A stretch of 64,000 nucleotides of DNA from assembly GCF_000219725.1 (NCBI RefSeq), contig NC_015732.1:2046001-2110000 (forward strand), given 5' to 3'. Positions 35,554 through 44,684 of the stretch are shown here, piece after piece. The DNA comes from Gracilinema caldarium DSM 7334 (GTDB taxonomy: Bacteria > Spirochaetota > Spirochaetia > Treponematales > Breznakiellaceae). Both the position numbers and the translations under genes were made by a program. The notes below the pieces were generated by a model. It was not told where the DNA came from. It worked only from the letters and a program-made list of their open reading frames with translations, and ran no database searches. The number at the start of each line of letters is the position of its first letter. The stretch's first letter is position 1.

Positions 35554-36723
35554 TTATTTTAAAATCAATGCCTGCCAGATTTGTAAGAGGGGCAGGACGA
35601 TACATACTATAATAAATACTATTTCTAGTACAAGGGTACGCCGCTCAGCCGAATCAGTTTTAACCATTTCATAGACTGAAGACAGCACATCGAGCCGCCG
35701 CTCTACGGATCGGCTCCAACCCTCAGTATTAAAAATTTCACAGAGCCGGGTATAAATCTGACCTAGGAAATAATCACCGATAATTTTAGAAGAATTTTCC
35801 AGATTCTCGAGTATAAAAAGCGCTTCGAACCGTAGGGCCTGGATACGGGCAAACTTTCGCTGAGGAGTCCTGCCCCGGAGCTTAATCCTGCCACTGGACT
35901 TTTTGTTCTTTTCTATACCATATACAGTAAGATCCCGTTCTGCCTCATCGAGCCGTACGTCCAGGAGCCGGTCCAGGGCACGAAGTTCCAGAAGCCGGTA
36001 ATTGGCATGCTCCATAATAAGAAGAATATCTTCATAATCCTGGTGATGATCAAAAATAAGACAATGATCCATATCAAAAATAGCAAGGTCATCGGGCCGG
36101 TAGGAAAAGGGCTGAGCCAATGCAGCCTGGATCTGGGACTCATGCAGTGCATCTTCGGCAATTTCACCGATGAGCAGTGATGCACATTGCTGCCTGTTAT
36201 GCTCTATGAATTGGGTTGGCGGCTCAGGGTAATCCAGAAAACAGTAGGCCAGATAATGCTCTTCCTGCAGGGTCGATCGTTCCGTCGGATCGATAATGGC
36301 ATCTCCAATAGCATCCAGGAGTCTGCCAAAAAGCCGATTTGCAAAATCTTCGAAACTATAGACATAACCCTGGCTTTTTATAAGTGGTGAATGGGAAAGG
36401 GGACCTAGCTCATCCAGGGTGAAACGCCCCTTCCCCCGCAGGAGGATCGTGACAGCCCCATCATTATAAACCTTGGCTGATGGATACACCCGACCAAGAC
36501 CTTCAGCTTCGACATCCTCAAAGGCAAACCATATGGGCTGAGGCAGAGCAAGGGATGTAGGGGTATCCTTGCGCAATGGTAAAGGACTGCCCATTTTTTT
36601 ACCCGCTAGACGGGCATACAGCACAGGACTTTCTAATTTTTTAACATCAATAGCCTTACCCACATCCTTAATGGAGAGATAAACTAGCTCAGTAAGCAGG
36701 GTCGGACCTTCAGCTTCACTCAT
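35554..36723 (-). CDS. RMND1/DUF155-like membrane-tethered protein
   Basis: I do not recognise this 389-residue protein with certainty. The architecture, a soluble alpha/beta region, a helical region with SVERRLDVLSSVYEMVK, and a single C-terminal membrane segment (LVLEIVFIIVCIVLPLLQI) resembles the RMND1/DUF155 family, which is widespread but poorly understood in bacteria. A conserved-looking DMDHCLIFDHHQDYEDIL lies mid-protein. I chose the ATG at 36723, placed six bases after a perfect TATAAT, implying a leaderless mRNA; there is no Shine-Dalgarno sequence. The downstream MFS gene is in the same frame, separated by this gene's single TAA. It diverges from sbcD. Confidence 0.7.
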   Translation of the reverse strand: MSEAEGPTLLTELVYLSIKDVGKAIDVKKLESPVLYARLAGKKMGSPLPLRKDTPTSLALPQPIWFAFEDVEAEGLGRVYPSAKVYNDGAVTILLRGKGRFTLDELGPLSHSPLIKSQGYVYSFEDFANRLFGRLLDAIGDAIIDPTERSTLQEEHYLAYCFLDYPEPPTQFIEHNRQQCASLLIGEIAEDALHESQIQAALAQPFSYRPDDLAIFDMDHCLIFDHHQDYEDILLIMEHANYRLLELRALDRLLDVRLDEAERDLTVYGIEKNKKSSGRIKLRGRTPQRKFARIQALRFEALFILENLENSSKIIGDYFLGQIYTRLCEIFNTEGWSRSVERRLDVLSSVYEMVKTDSAERRTLVLEIVFIIVCIVLPLLQIWQALILK

Positions 36724-36729
36724 AGTTTT

Positions 36730-36777
36730 ATTATAGCATAGTTGGGCCTTGACCGATACCGACCAGCCCCGTAGATT
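36730..36777. promoter_or_regulatory. Back-to-back leaderless promoters, RMND1-like gene and sbcD
   Basis: Minus strand: TATAAT (36730-36735) ends six bases before the ATG at 36723, without a clear -35. Plus strand: TTGACC (36749-36754) and TAGATT (36772-36777) are 17 bp apart, ending seven bases before the ATG at 36785. Neither gene has a Shine-Dalgarno sequence. The whole divergent intergenic region is 61 bp. Confidence 0.6.
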
Positions 36778-36784
36778 AAATGTC

Positions 36785-38047
36785 ATGAAACTGCTGCACC
36801 TGGCGGATCTGCACCTAGGCCGCCTCTTTCATGAACAATCCCTTATCGAAGACCAGCATTATGTGCTGAATCAGGTTCTCGATATCCTTGGGGCGGACCA
36901 GTATCGAGCCCTCATCCTGGCCGGGGATATCTATGACCGGTCTATCCCGTCGGTAGAGGCGGTTAGTCTTTTCGGATCCTTTCTGAATATGCTGCACAGC
37001 CGCTTCCCGGATCTGGCAGTTTGTATGATAGCGGGGAACCATGACTCGCCGGATCGGCTTGCCTTTGGGCGCGAGCTCTTTCAGTCCATGAATATCCATA
37101 TTGTCTCAGATCCGAATCTTGCCTTTAACCCAATCCTGCTCGATGATGGACAGGAACGCTGTGCGATATTCCTGCTTCCCTTTCTGTATCCGGGATCATT
37201 GGAGCGGACAAGAACTGATACGGAAGCACATCAGAAAGACGCCCCGACTGCAGAAGGCCAAGAGGCAGAACCACGGGGACTGCGTACCCAAAAGGAACTG
37301 GTTGCCGAAGCAAGTATGCGGCTCGAATCAGCGAGGCGTGCTTTGGAAAACCAGGGAATTCACCAGTCAGTTTTAGTGGCCCACCTCTTTACTCAGGGCG
37401 GCACAGAAAGTGAATCGGAGCGACTTTTTATCGGGACTGCCGAACAGGTTGATGTATCGCAGTTCGCTGGTTTTAGCTATGTAGCCCTGGGGCATCTGCA
37501 CCGCTGCCAGAAGGTAAGATCTCAAGAGAACGCTTGGTACGCAGGAAGCCCATTAGCCTACAGCTTTGGCGAAGCGGACCAGGAAAAGGTATGCCTTTCG
37601 GTGGAATTAACAGGAAATCCAGCTACAGAAAATCCAGCTACCGTACGCGTTACGCCCATACCACTACAGCCGCTGCATCCGGTTCGCCGGATTGAGGCTT
37701 CTTTTACGGAGCTCATGCAAGCACCTGTCAATACAGAACTTGCGAAGTCATATCTTGAAGTGGAACTCACCGATGAACACCTGGTAGAGAATGTCCAACG
37801 GATTCTAGAACACCGGTACCCCCTGATTCTTTCAGTCAAACAGAACAGGGGCTTCCGGACACTGCTCACGGAACGGGCTGCGATGCAGGGAGCCCTGCCG
37901 CAGGGGCTTGGCGCTGGAACTGAACGCCGCCGCAGCACCCTTGATGACTTTAAAGCCTTTGAGGAAACCCTTTATGGCTCTGTAGACCAGGGTAAACTGA
38001 ACCTCTTTACCACCCTTTTGGAGCAATGCAGACATGAGACCCTGTAA
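36785..38047 (+). CDS. sbcD: Nuclease SbcCD, subunit D
   Basis: This is the Mre11-type metal-dependent nuclease that, with SbcC, opens hairpins and trims double-strand ends. Seen in 420 residues: phosphoesterase motifs DLHLGR, LAGDIYDRS, AGNHDSP and LGHLHRCQ supplying the two-metal site, and a C-terminal capping region. I chose the ATG at 36785 (MKLLHLADLHLG) because it aligns with family N-termini; the in-frame upstream TTG would lie in the promoter. It overlaps sbcC by 14 bp. SbcCD destabilises long palindromes, which matters for the large palindromes at 24800-27470. Confidence 0.95.
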   Translation: MKLLHLADLHLGRLFHEQSLIEDQHYVLNQVLDILGADQYRALILAGDIYDRSIPSVEAVSLFGSFLNMLHSRFPDLAVCMIAGNHDSPDRLAFGRELFQSMNIHIVSDPNLAFNPILLDDGQERCAIFLLPFLYPGSLERTRTDTEAHQKDAPTAEGQEAEPRGLRTQKELVAEASMRLESARRALENQGIHQSVLVAHLFTQGGTESESERLFIGTAEQVDVSQFAGFSYVALGHLHRCQKVRSQENAWYAGSPLAYSFGEADQEKVCLSVELTGNPATENPATVRVTPIPLQPLHPVRRIEASFTELMQAPVNTELAKSYLEVELTDEHLVENVQRILEHRYPLILSVKQNRGFRTLLTERAAMQGALPQGLGAGTERRRSTLDDFKAFEETLYGSVDQGKLNLFTTLLEQCRHETL

Positions 38048-41000
38048 ACTCCGCATGTTGAACATCGGCCCCTTCGCAGGGCTGACCGAAATAGACTTTA
38101 CCCAACTGGACGATATTTTTCTTATTTCAGGAAAAACCGGTTCGGGTAAAACCACCATCTTTGATGCGATCTGCTTTGCCCTCTATGGGAAATTACCCGG
38201 AAATCGTAAAAACCTGGAGACAAAAATTCGATCAGACTTTGCAGGCCTCGATGAGGACTGCTGGGTAGAGCTTGAATTTTCCCTGGGAAACCGGATTTAC
38301 CTGGTACAACGGAGCCCCAAAATGGAACGGCTTAAAAAGCGGGGTACCGGCACCACAACGGAGGAAGAAAATGCAGTGCTGTACCGGATTACCGAATCCG
38401 GTGAGAAACAGAGTCTTTCTGCACGAAAAAGCGAGGCCGATGAAAAAATCATCCAACTGCTCGGACTTTCAGCAGAGGAATTCGCAAAGATAGTACTCCT
38501 CCCTCAGGGTGAGTTCGCTCAGTTTCTCCAGCAGAATTCCCAGGCTCGACGGGAAGTGTTGCGGAAACTGTTTCCGGTCGATGAAGCCGCAGCGATCCGT
38601 GAATTGGCAATGGATAAAAAAAAGGAAGCCGAAGTCCAACTTAAGACCGCCCGGCAAGCCCTGGAAGAAGCTTCGAGCCGCTATAACGAGGCTGCATATG
38701 AGCGGGAAACCCAGCAAATTCAGAAAACTCTCACGGAACTGGACCAAAAAGACCGCGAACTAGTGGATCGAATCAAAACATTAAGCGAACAACTCAGCAG
38801 GGCTCAACAGACAGCAGACCTGCACAAGCGGCTCGAAGCCATCGTCCAGGAAAAGCTACTTCTTGAATCAAAAAAGCCAGAAATAGACCGGATAATCAAG
38901 GCCCTCGAGCGAAACCTTCGGGCCAAACCAGCCCAGGAACTGGTATTTCAGGAACGTGAACTAGAACAACAGGGAAAACACCTCAAGGAAGAAGCGGAAC
39001 AGGCTAAAACCCAGGTCGAGACAGCCATCAATCAATATGAAGCATTAGAACGTAAAAAAACTGAGATTGAAGCGCTTACCCAGGAAGCTGCCGGTTTAAG
39101 GGAACAGAAAGGCGCTCTTACTCAGGCAACAGAAGAAGAACAACGGCTCATGCAGTTTACAAACCGGCTTGTGGGGCTCCGTTCAGAAATTACTGCGGCA
39201 GAACAAACCCTGCCGGCCCTTCGCAATGAAATTACCCAGCTCATGGTCCGACGGGATACCTGTGAACAGGCTTCAGGGGAAGAACGGGCCCTGCAGGAAC
39301 AGAAGAGCCTCAGCCTGGCTGTTATGGAACAGCTGAGAAATCTCCTGCAGGTAGCCCAAAGCTGGGGACAAAAAAAACCGGAAGTGGAAAAAGCCCGGGA
39401 AGCATTGCAAGATCTTGAAACCGAACTCAGCCGGATCGAAAGCAGACTTCCCAGCCTGGCATCTGAACTGAGCCAGAAAGAAGAACTAAAGAAACGGCGG
39501 GATCAGGAGATCATAGCCGCCCGGCTGGCCGCTACCCTGCACGAAGGGGATCCATGCCCTGTCTGTGGTTCGTCCCACCACCCCCTGCCAGCCCGCGCTC
39601 CAGCTCCCTTAGACTATCTGGATATCGAACTGGAAACCCTGAAAAGGGAACAGCAGACACTCCAGGATCGGAGAACCGAAGTCCGCACCGAACTGCGCAA
39701 CAAAGGGCTGAACATCGAAATCCAGGCTCGGGATCTTGAAGTGCTTGCAAAGCGCTACCAGGAACTGTGCACTACCCTGCAAACACTGTTGACACAGCAT
39801 CAGCATCAACCCTTTATGGTACGAAGTACCGCAAACATACAAAGCATACCGACCGTAGCTGAGGTTCAGGAAGATATACGGAACAACTCCACCATAGCCG
39901 AATCAATTGAACGAGCCCTCCAGCAGGCCCGCAAGGAAAGCATTGCTCTCCCCCAGATCAACCGATCCTTACAGGAAAAGCAACAGCAGGAGGTAAGCCT
40001 CTCAACAAAACTGGAACAGAATCGGAAACAGGAAACGGAACTGATCCACCAGATTGATGAACTGAAAGGCCGCCTGCAACAGTTCCTGGATAAGTGGAAA
40101 ACCGATACCATCGGTTTAGCCCTGAACCGCCTTACAAGCCGCCTCGAAACCATAGACAAGGACCTTGCTGCCTATGAACAACGGAAACAACAGCTGTACA
40201 TAGCACGGGCTCAGGCACTGCAACGACAGGAAGAAACTGCAAAGCGATGGCATGCCTATGAAGAGGCACTGCTTCGCAACCAACAGGCACTTGCTGCAAA
40301 GGCGGAACAGCTTTCCTTTGCAAGTCCTGAGGACCTCAAACAAGCCCTGCTTACACCGGAACAAGAAGCAGACTATACCGCCACAGAACGAGCCTGGAAC
40401 GATGCGTATATGCGGCTCCAGCACCAGGAAGAGGAGACCCGCAGGACCCTGGAACAACTGCGCCGAGAAGGAGCAACCGACAGGGCCGGAAACACGGTGG
40501 AACATCTTAAGACTCAGCTATCTGACATTGAACAGGAACGACAACAGATCGATGCAACGAGGCAGATGTTGCAAGGCAAATACCATATCCTGGAACAGGA
40601 CCGACAGCGTTACCAGGAAGCTCTGGAAAAATTCAACAGCCTTAATAAAACATGGGACGCCTATCGTGCTCTGGCGGATGACTTAAGCGGCAACAACCCC
40701 AAACGATGGCCCTTCGATTCTTGGCTCCTGAGCCTGTACCTGCAGGAAGTAACCGCCTATGCCAATCGCCGGCTTGAGCGGATGAGTGAAGGCCGCTACT
40801 CGATTATTCTGAACCCGGAAGGCGATAGCAGCCGAGCCATGGCAGGACTCGATCTGGCGGTCTTTGATGCATATACCGGCAAGACCCGCCCCTGCGCGAC
40901 CCTTTCGGGGGGTGAAACCTTTATGGCATCCATAAGCCTTGCCCTTGGACTGGCCGATTCCATCCAGTCCCGCTCTGGGGCAGTACGGCTGGATGCAGTA

Positions 41001-41195
41001 TTTATAGACGAAGGATTTGGCAGTTTAGATGAAGTGAGCCTCGATCGGGCCTTGACCATACTGGATGAAATCCGGGATCACCGTATGGTGGGGCTCATAT
41101 CCCATGTGGGAGAGATGAAAAACCGGATTCCCAGCAAGATTGAAGTACAAAAAACTAATCAGGGGTCTCAAATTTTGAATTTTTATTGTTCCTAA
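38034..41195 (+). CDS. sbcC: Nuclease SbcCD, subunit C
   Basis: This is the SMC-like Rad50-family ATPase partner of SbcD, 1053 residues. Seen: N-terminal Walker A GKTGSGKTTIFDA (about 33-45), two long coiled-coil arms rich in Glu/Gln/Leu/Arg, a zinc-hook CPVC at Cys508-Cys511 in the middle, and a C-terminal ATPase half with signature LSGGETFMASISLALGLAD and Walker B AVFIDEGFGSLDE. The start ATG lies inside the end of sbcD after GGAG. The last codons contain the promoter of the next gene. Confidence 0.96.
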   Translation: MRPCKLRMLNIGPFAGLTEIDFTQLDDIFLISGKTGSGKTTIFDAICFALYGKLPGNRKNLETKIRSDFAGLDEDCWVELEFSLGNRIYLVQRSPKMERLKKRGTGTTTEEENAVLYRITESGEKQSLSARKSEADEKIIQLLGLSAEEFAKIVLLPQGEFAQFLQQNSQARREVLRKLFPVDEAAAIRELAMDKKKEAEVQLKTARQALEEASSRYNEAAYERETQQIQKTLTELDQKDRELVDRIKTLSEQLSRAQQTADLHKRLEAIVQEKLLLESKKPEIDRIIKALERNLRAKPAQELVFQERELEQQGKHLKEEAEQAKTQVETAINQYEALERKKTEIEALTQEAAGLREQKGALTQATEEEQRLMQFTNRLVGLRSEITAAEQTLPALRNEITQLMVRRDTCEQASGEERALQEQKSLSLAVMEQLRNLLQVAQSWGQKKPEVEKAREALQDLETELSRIESRLPSLASELSQKEELKKRRDQEIIAARLAATLHEGDPCPVCGSSHHPLPARAPAPLDYLDIELETLKREQQTLQDRRTEVRTELRNKGLNIEIQARDLEVLAKRYQELCTTLQTLLTQHQHQPFMVRSTANIQSIPTVAEVQEDIRNNSTIAESIERALQQARKESIALPQINRSLQEKQQQEVSLSTKLEQNRKQETELIHQIDELKGRLQQFLDKWKTDTIGLALNRLTSRLETIDKDLAAYEQRKQQLYIARAQALQRQEETAKRWHAYEEALLRNQQALAAKAEQLSFASPEDLKQALLTPEQEADYTATERAWNDAYMRLQHQEEETRRTLEQLRREGATDRAGNTVEHLKTQLSDIEQERQQIDATRQMLQGKYHILEQDRQRYQEALEKFNSLNKTWDAYRALADDLSGNNPKRWPFDSWLLSLYLQEVTAYANRRLERMSEGRYSIILNPEGDSSRAMAGLDLAVFDAYTGKTRPCATLSGGETFMASISLALGLADSIQSRSGAVRLDAVFIDEGFGSLDEVSLDRALTILDEIRDHRMVGLISHVGEMKNRIPSKIEVQKTNQGSQILNFYCS

Positions 41196-41203
41196 CCTAT
41201 AAT
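41175..41203 (+). promoter_or_regulatory. Leaderless promoter inside the 3' end of sbcC
   Basis: TTGAAT (41175-41180) and TATAAT (41198-41203) are exactly 17 bp apart; CTTAGT separates the -10 box from the ATG at 41210. The predicted transcript starts at the start codon. Most of this promoter lies within sbcC coding sequence. Confidence 0.65.
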
Positions 41204-41209
41204 CTTAGT

Positions 41210-43900
41210 ATGCATAAAGTACACTCCCAAGGGATTATCCATGCAACCCGTACACTATTTTTAAGTACCTTTGGGCTAACTCTATTGCTCTTTATTTTAG
41301 CAATAGTAAGTACTGGACAGTTTTTCCGCCTCGAAAAGAAAGCAGCTCAACAAGCAAAGGAACGGGTTCTAACAATTCTTGAATATCAGTTTGATCAAAT
41401 TGCGTCAATAACTGCCGATTACAGCCAATGGGATGATACTTGGAATTTTATGAATGGTTCCAATCCCGAATTCTCTTCCATCAATTTTACTGATGAATCC
41501 ATACAAAATTTAGGATTCAATTTTGTAGGAATTTACACACTAAAAGGAAAACTCTATTTTTCGTTTTTTGCTGATCAAGCGCGACCATTAGCTATTCCCG
41601 ATGAGCTCCCAACCCCATTACAAAAAGATTGTCATGGATTGTTAATCATCGATGAAAGTCCTTATCTGGTAGCTATCAAGACTATTGTAAAAAGCAACCT
41701 ATCAGGGCCACCGGCAGGGTATTTTGTTTTCGGCAAAATACTTGATACAGAACTCGAGGCTGTTATTTCCAAATTATCAGGGACAAAGGTCAATTTGTAC
41801 AAGGCAGAAAATTCAGATGTGGTACCACAAATAACATTCAGTTCGACCGCTATAACTATAATAGCTTCTATACCTGTCTTGCTCTCTGATAAACCCTTAC
41901 TTGCTTCAATTACCATATCTCGAGACTTATTTTGGAATGGCTTCCGTTCATTAACTTTATTTTTTATTCTTGCCCTTTTGTTAAGTTCTGTAATATTTGT
42001 TAATTATGGATCATCACGTCGTCTTCTTGTCTTTGAAAAAAATACTGCGGCATTCCTGGAACAAGAAATTCAGGAACGAACCGAAAGTCTTCGTGCAGCT
42101 AATACAATTCTACTTAATTATAAAAAAATTCTTGATAACACCAGTGAAGGCATTCTTATTACAGATCTACACGGCCGTATTCTGGAAACAAATCCTGCCA
42201 TATATGAAATGACTGGTTTTTCTGAAGAAGAGCTTATAGGACAGTACCCTTCTTTATTTGCATCGGGCATGCACCCACCTGAATATTATAGAGCACTCTG
42301 GAATGCTATTATCGATCATGGCAAGTGGGAAGGAGAAATCTGGAATAGAAAAAAAGATGGAACCCTTTTACCTTTTTGGCTCAGCATTAATACACTTAAG
42401 AATTTAGAAGGGAAGCCTTGTAAATATGTAGCTTTTTATATTGATATTACTCAACTGAAACAGACTCAGGAAAAACTCAACAATCTAGCATTCTATGACT
42501 CACTTACAGGACTGCCAAACCGGGCCCTTTTCATGGATAGGCTCGACCAGGTATTAAGCCGAGCGCAACGGGATAAAAATCGGTTTGCATTGCTTTACAT
42601 GGATCTTGATCATTTTAAGGATGTAAACGATGGCTTTGGCCACCAGGCAGGAGATGAACTACTCATCCTTACAGCCCATCGGATAAAATCCCAGGTGCGG
42701 GAAGCCGATACAGTGTGTCGGCTTGGAGGAGATGAATTTGTCATAATTTTAGAAGAGGTACATAAAAGTATCGATACAGCTCTGGTTGCAAAAAAAATAA
42801 TCAGTGCCCTTCGGGAACCTTTTTTTATTAAAGATAGGGAAATATATATTGGATCAAGTATTGGTATTGCCCTCTATCCCTACGATGGTGCAACCATCCA
42901 AGAACTAGTAAAAAATGCCGATGCGGCCATGTATGATGCAAAGGAACAGGGCCGTGGGCAATACCGATTCGCCTCAGGAGCTTCTGGCATTTCAAGCAGA
43001 CAGCGGATCGAAGTAGAAACCACAATCAGGAAAGCAATTGATGAAAACCGGCTCGTGCTCTACTATCAACCACAGGTTTCATCGGGTAGTGCTGAAGCAG
43101 GAAAGTTCAACGGGATTATCGGAGCTGAAGCACTCATTCGAATTAAAACTGTAAATGATGAAATTATTCCTCCAAGCCAATTCATAGATGTGGCAGAGGA
43201 AACAGGGCTTATCATTCCCCTCGGGGGCTGGGCGCTTATTCAGGCATGCAAGGATGCAAAAGAGTGGAAGCAAGCAGGAAAGCCGATTCAGGTCTCAGTA
43301 AATGTATCCCAAAGGCAATTTGAACGGGGACATATCATTAAACAAACCGAAGAAGCTCTAAGGGTTAGCGATTTGGATCCACAGCTCTTAAAGCTGGAAG
43401 TAACGGAATCACTTTTTATCCGGGATGCTCAACGGGTTTCAGACATCATGAATGACCTGAAGAAGCTCGGAGTGTGCTTTGCTATAGATGATTTTGGGAC
43501 AGGCTACTCATCCCTGCGCTATCTAGATGCACTACCAATTGACAGCCTTAAAATCGATAAATCCTTTGTGGACCATCTACAGAATGATGTGCCTCCATTC
43601 TCGGCAGACCGTTTAGATAAATCGATACAGCAGAACGGCACCATCGCTCTGGCGGTAGTTTCCATGGCCCGGTCCTTTGGACTGGTCTCTGTCGCAGAAG
43701 GGGTAGAAACTATAGAACAACTCGAAGCTCTGAAACGTCGGGGTTGTGATGTCATTCAGGGCTATTTAATCAGTAAACCATTACCATCGGATTTGTTCAG
43801 AGACTTTCTGTTTCATGAATATAAGCAGTTTCAAACTGACGTCATCGAACATTCAGAAAAAGATGACGAAGAAGCAATAGAAGAACTTCAAAGTATCTGA
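41210..43900 (+). CDS. CHASE4-PAS-GGDEF-EAL cyclic-di-GMP enzyme
   Basis: This is an inner-membrane protein of 896 residues that makes and/or breaks cyclic di-GMP. Order: membrane segment (about 12-35); periplasmic CHASE4 sensor with the DYSQWDDTW signature (about 36-235); second membrane segment (about 250-272); PAS domain (about 300-420); GGDEF domain with intact GGDEF at 506-510; EAL domain with GAEALIR (EAL 640-642), DDFGTGYSSLRYL and EGVET near the end. Both catalytic motifs look intact. The longer frame from 41186 overlaps sbcC and I rejected it; the ATG at 41210 sits at the predicted transcription start. An acidic tail of about 25 residues ends the protein. Confidence 0.93.
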   Translation: MHKVHSQGIIHATRTLFLSTFGLTLLLFILAIVSTGQFFRLEKKAAQQAKERVLTILEYQFDQIASITADYSQWDDTWNFMNGSNPEFSSINFTDESIQNLGFNFVGIYTLKGKLYFSFFADQARPLAIPDELPTPLQKDCHGLLIIDESPYLVAIKTIVKSNLSGPPAGYFVFGKILDTELEAVISKLSGTKVNLYKAENSDVVPQITFSSTAITIIASIPVLLSDKPLLASITISRDLFWNGFRSLTLFFILALLLSSVIFVNYGSSRRLLVFEKNTAAFLEQEIQERTESLRAANTILLNYKKILDNTSEGILITDLHGRILETNPAIYEMTGFSEEELIGQYPSLFASGMHPPEYYRALWNAIIDHGKWEGEIWNRKKDGTLLPFWLSINTLKNLEGKPCKYVAFYIDITQLKQTQEKLNNLAFYDSLTGLPNRALFMDRLDQVLSRAQRDKNRFALLYMDLDHFKDVNDGFGHQAGDELLILTAHRIKSQVREADTVCRLGGDEFVIILEEVHKSIDTALVAKKIISALREPFFIKDREIYIGSSIGIALYPYDGATIQELVKNADAAMYDAKEQGRGQYRFASGASGISSRQRIEVETTIRKAIDENRLVLYYQPQVSSGSAEAGKFNGIIGAEALIRIKTVNDEIIPPSQFIDVAEETGLIIPLGGWALIQACKDAKEWKQAGKPIQVSVNVSQRQFERGHIIKQTEEALRVSDLDPQLLKLEVTESLFIRDAQRVSDIMNDLKKLGVCFAIDDFGTGYSSLRYLDALPIDSLKIDKSFVDHLQNDVPPFSADRLDKSIQQNGTIALAVVSMARSFGLVSVAEGVETIEQLEALKRRGCDVIQGYLISKPLPSDLFRDFLFHEYKQFQTDVIEHSEKDDEEAIEELQSI

Positions 43901-43947
43901 TAGGGTTGTAATGTACCCATCTGACTTTTTTAATCCTAATAAAACGC

Positions 43948-43976
43948 TTGTAGAGCACTGTATTTTGGAGTACCAT
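43948..43976 (+). promoter_or_regulatory. Predicted promoter of the pncA-pncB-glpQ operon
   Basis: TTGTAG (43948-43953) and TACCAT (43971-43976) are 17 bp apart, giving a start near 43983 and a 20-nt leader holding GGAGG. Confidence 0.4.
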
Positions 43977-44002
43977 AGGTTACATTCTTGTTGGAGGAGC
44001 CT

Positions 44003-44656
44003 ATGGCCATAGATTTTGCCCATGCTGCCCTGCTCATCATAGATGTCCAGAACGACTTCTGCCCGTCCTATCGGACGAAAGACGGTACGCTCTCACAACC
44101 GGGAGCCCTTGCAGTCCCTGGAGGTAATGAGATTATTCCAATCATTAATCATCTAGCCAGCAAATTCGATAAGCATCACGCACCAATCGTAGCAACTCAG
44201 GATTGGCACCCCCAAGGACATTGTTCCTTTGCATCAAGCCCTGCAACTGCAGGAGGCGAACAGGGCATGTGGCCCGATCATTGCGTGCAGGGGAGCTGGG
44301 GAGCGGAACTGCATTCTGAACTTAATCAGAATCCTATTAGATTGATGATCCGTAAGGGTTTTAGGTCCTACCTGGATTCCTATTCAGCCTTTTTTGAAAA
44401 TGACCATATCACACCCACAGGCCTCGAAGGTTACCTGAAGAACCTTGAGATCACCAGCCTCTACCTGACAGGACTGGCTACCGATTATTGTGTTAAATAC
44501 AGTGCCCTCGATGCTCGACGTATTGGCTTTACTGTTTCGGTGATATCCGAAGCAGTCCGAGGTGTGGATTATCCCGCAGATTCAATACAGCAAGCTATGA
44601 AAGAGATGAAAAACGCAGGGGTTGCTTTCATCACTTTGAATGAACTGAGTTTTTAG
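44003..44656 (+). CDS. pncA: Nicotinamidase
   Basis: This enzyme hydrolyses nicotinamide to nicotinate, the first step of the deamidating NAD salvage route, in the cytoplasm. Seen in 217 residues: catalytic Asp in LLIIDVQNDF, the metal ligands in TQDWHPQGHCSF, a GMWPDHCVQGSWGAELH block, the active-site Lys in MIRKGFRS, and the catalytic Cys in GLATDYCVKYSALDA. I chose the ATG at 44003, directly after GGAGGAG. It is followed by pncB, the next enzyme of the pathway. Confidence 0.96.
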   Translation: MAIDFAHAALLIIDVQNDFCPSYRTKDGTLSQPGALAVPGGNEIIPIINHLASKFDKHHAPIVATQDWHPQGHCSFASSPATAGGEQGMWPDHCVQGSWGAELHSELNQNPIRLMIRKGFRSYLDSYSAFFENDHITPTGLEGYLKNLEITSLYLTGLATDYCVKYSALDARRIGFTVSVISEAVRGVDYPADSIQQAMKEMKNAGVAFITLNELSF

Positions 44657-44684
44657 AATTTCCTATAAAAAAGGAGTGAGCTCC

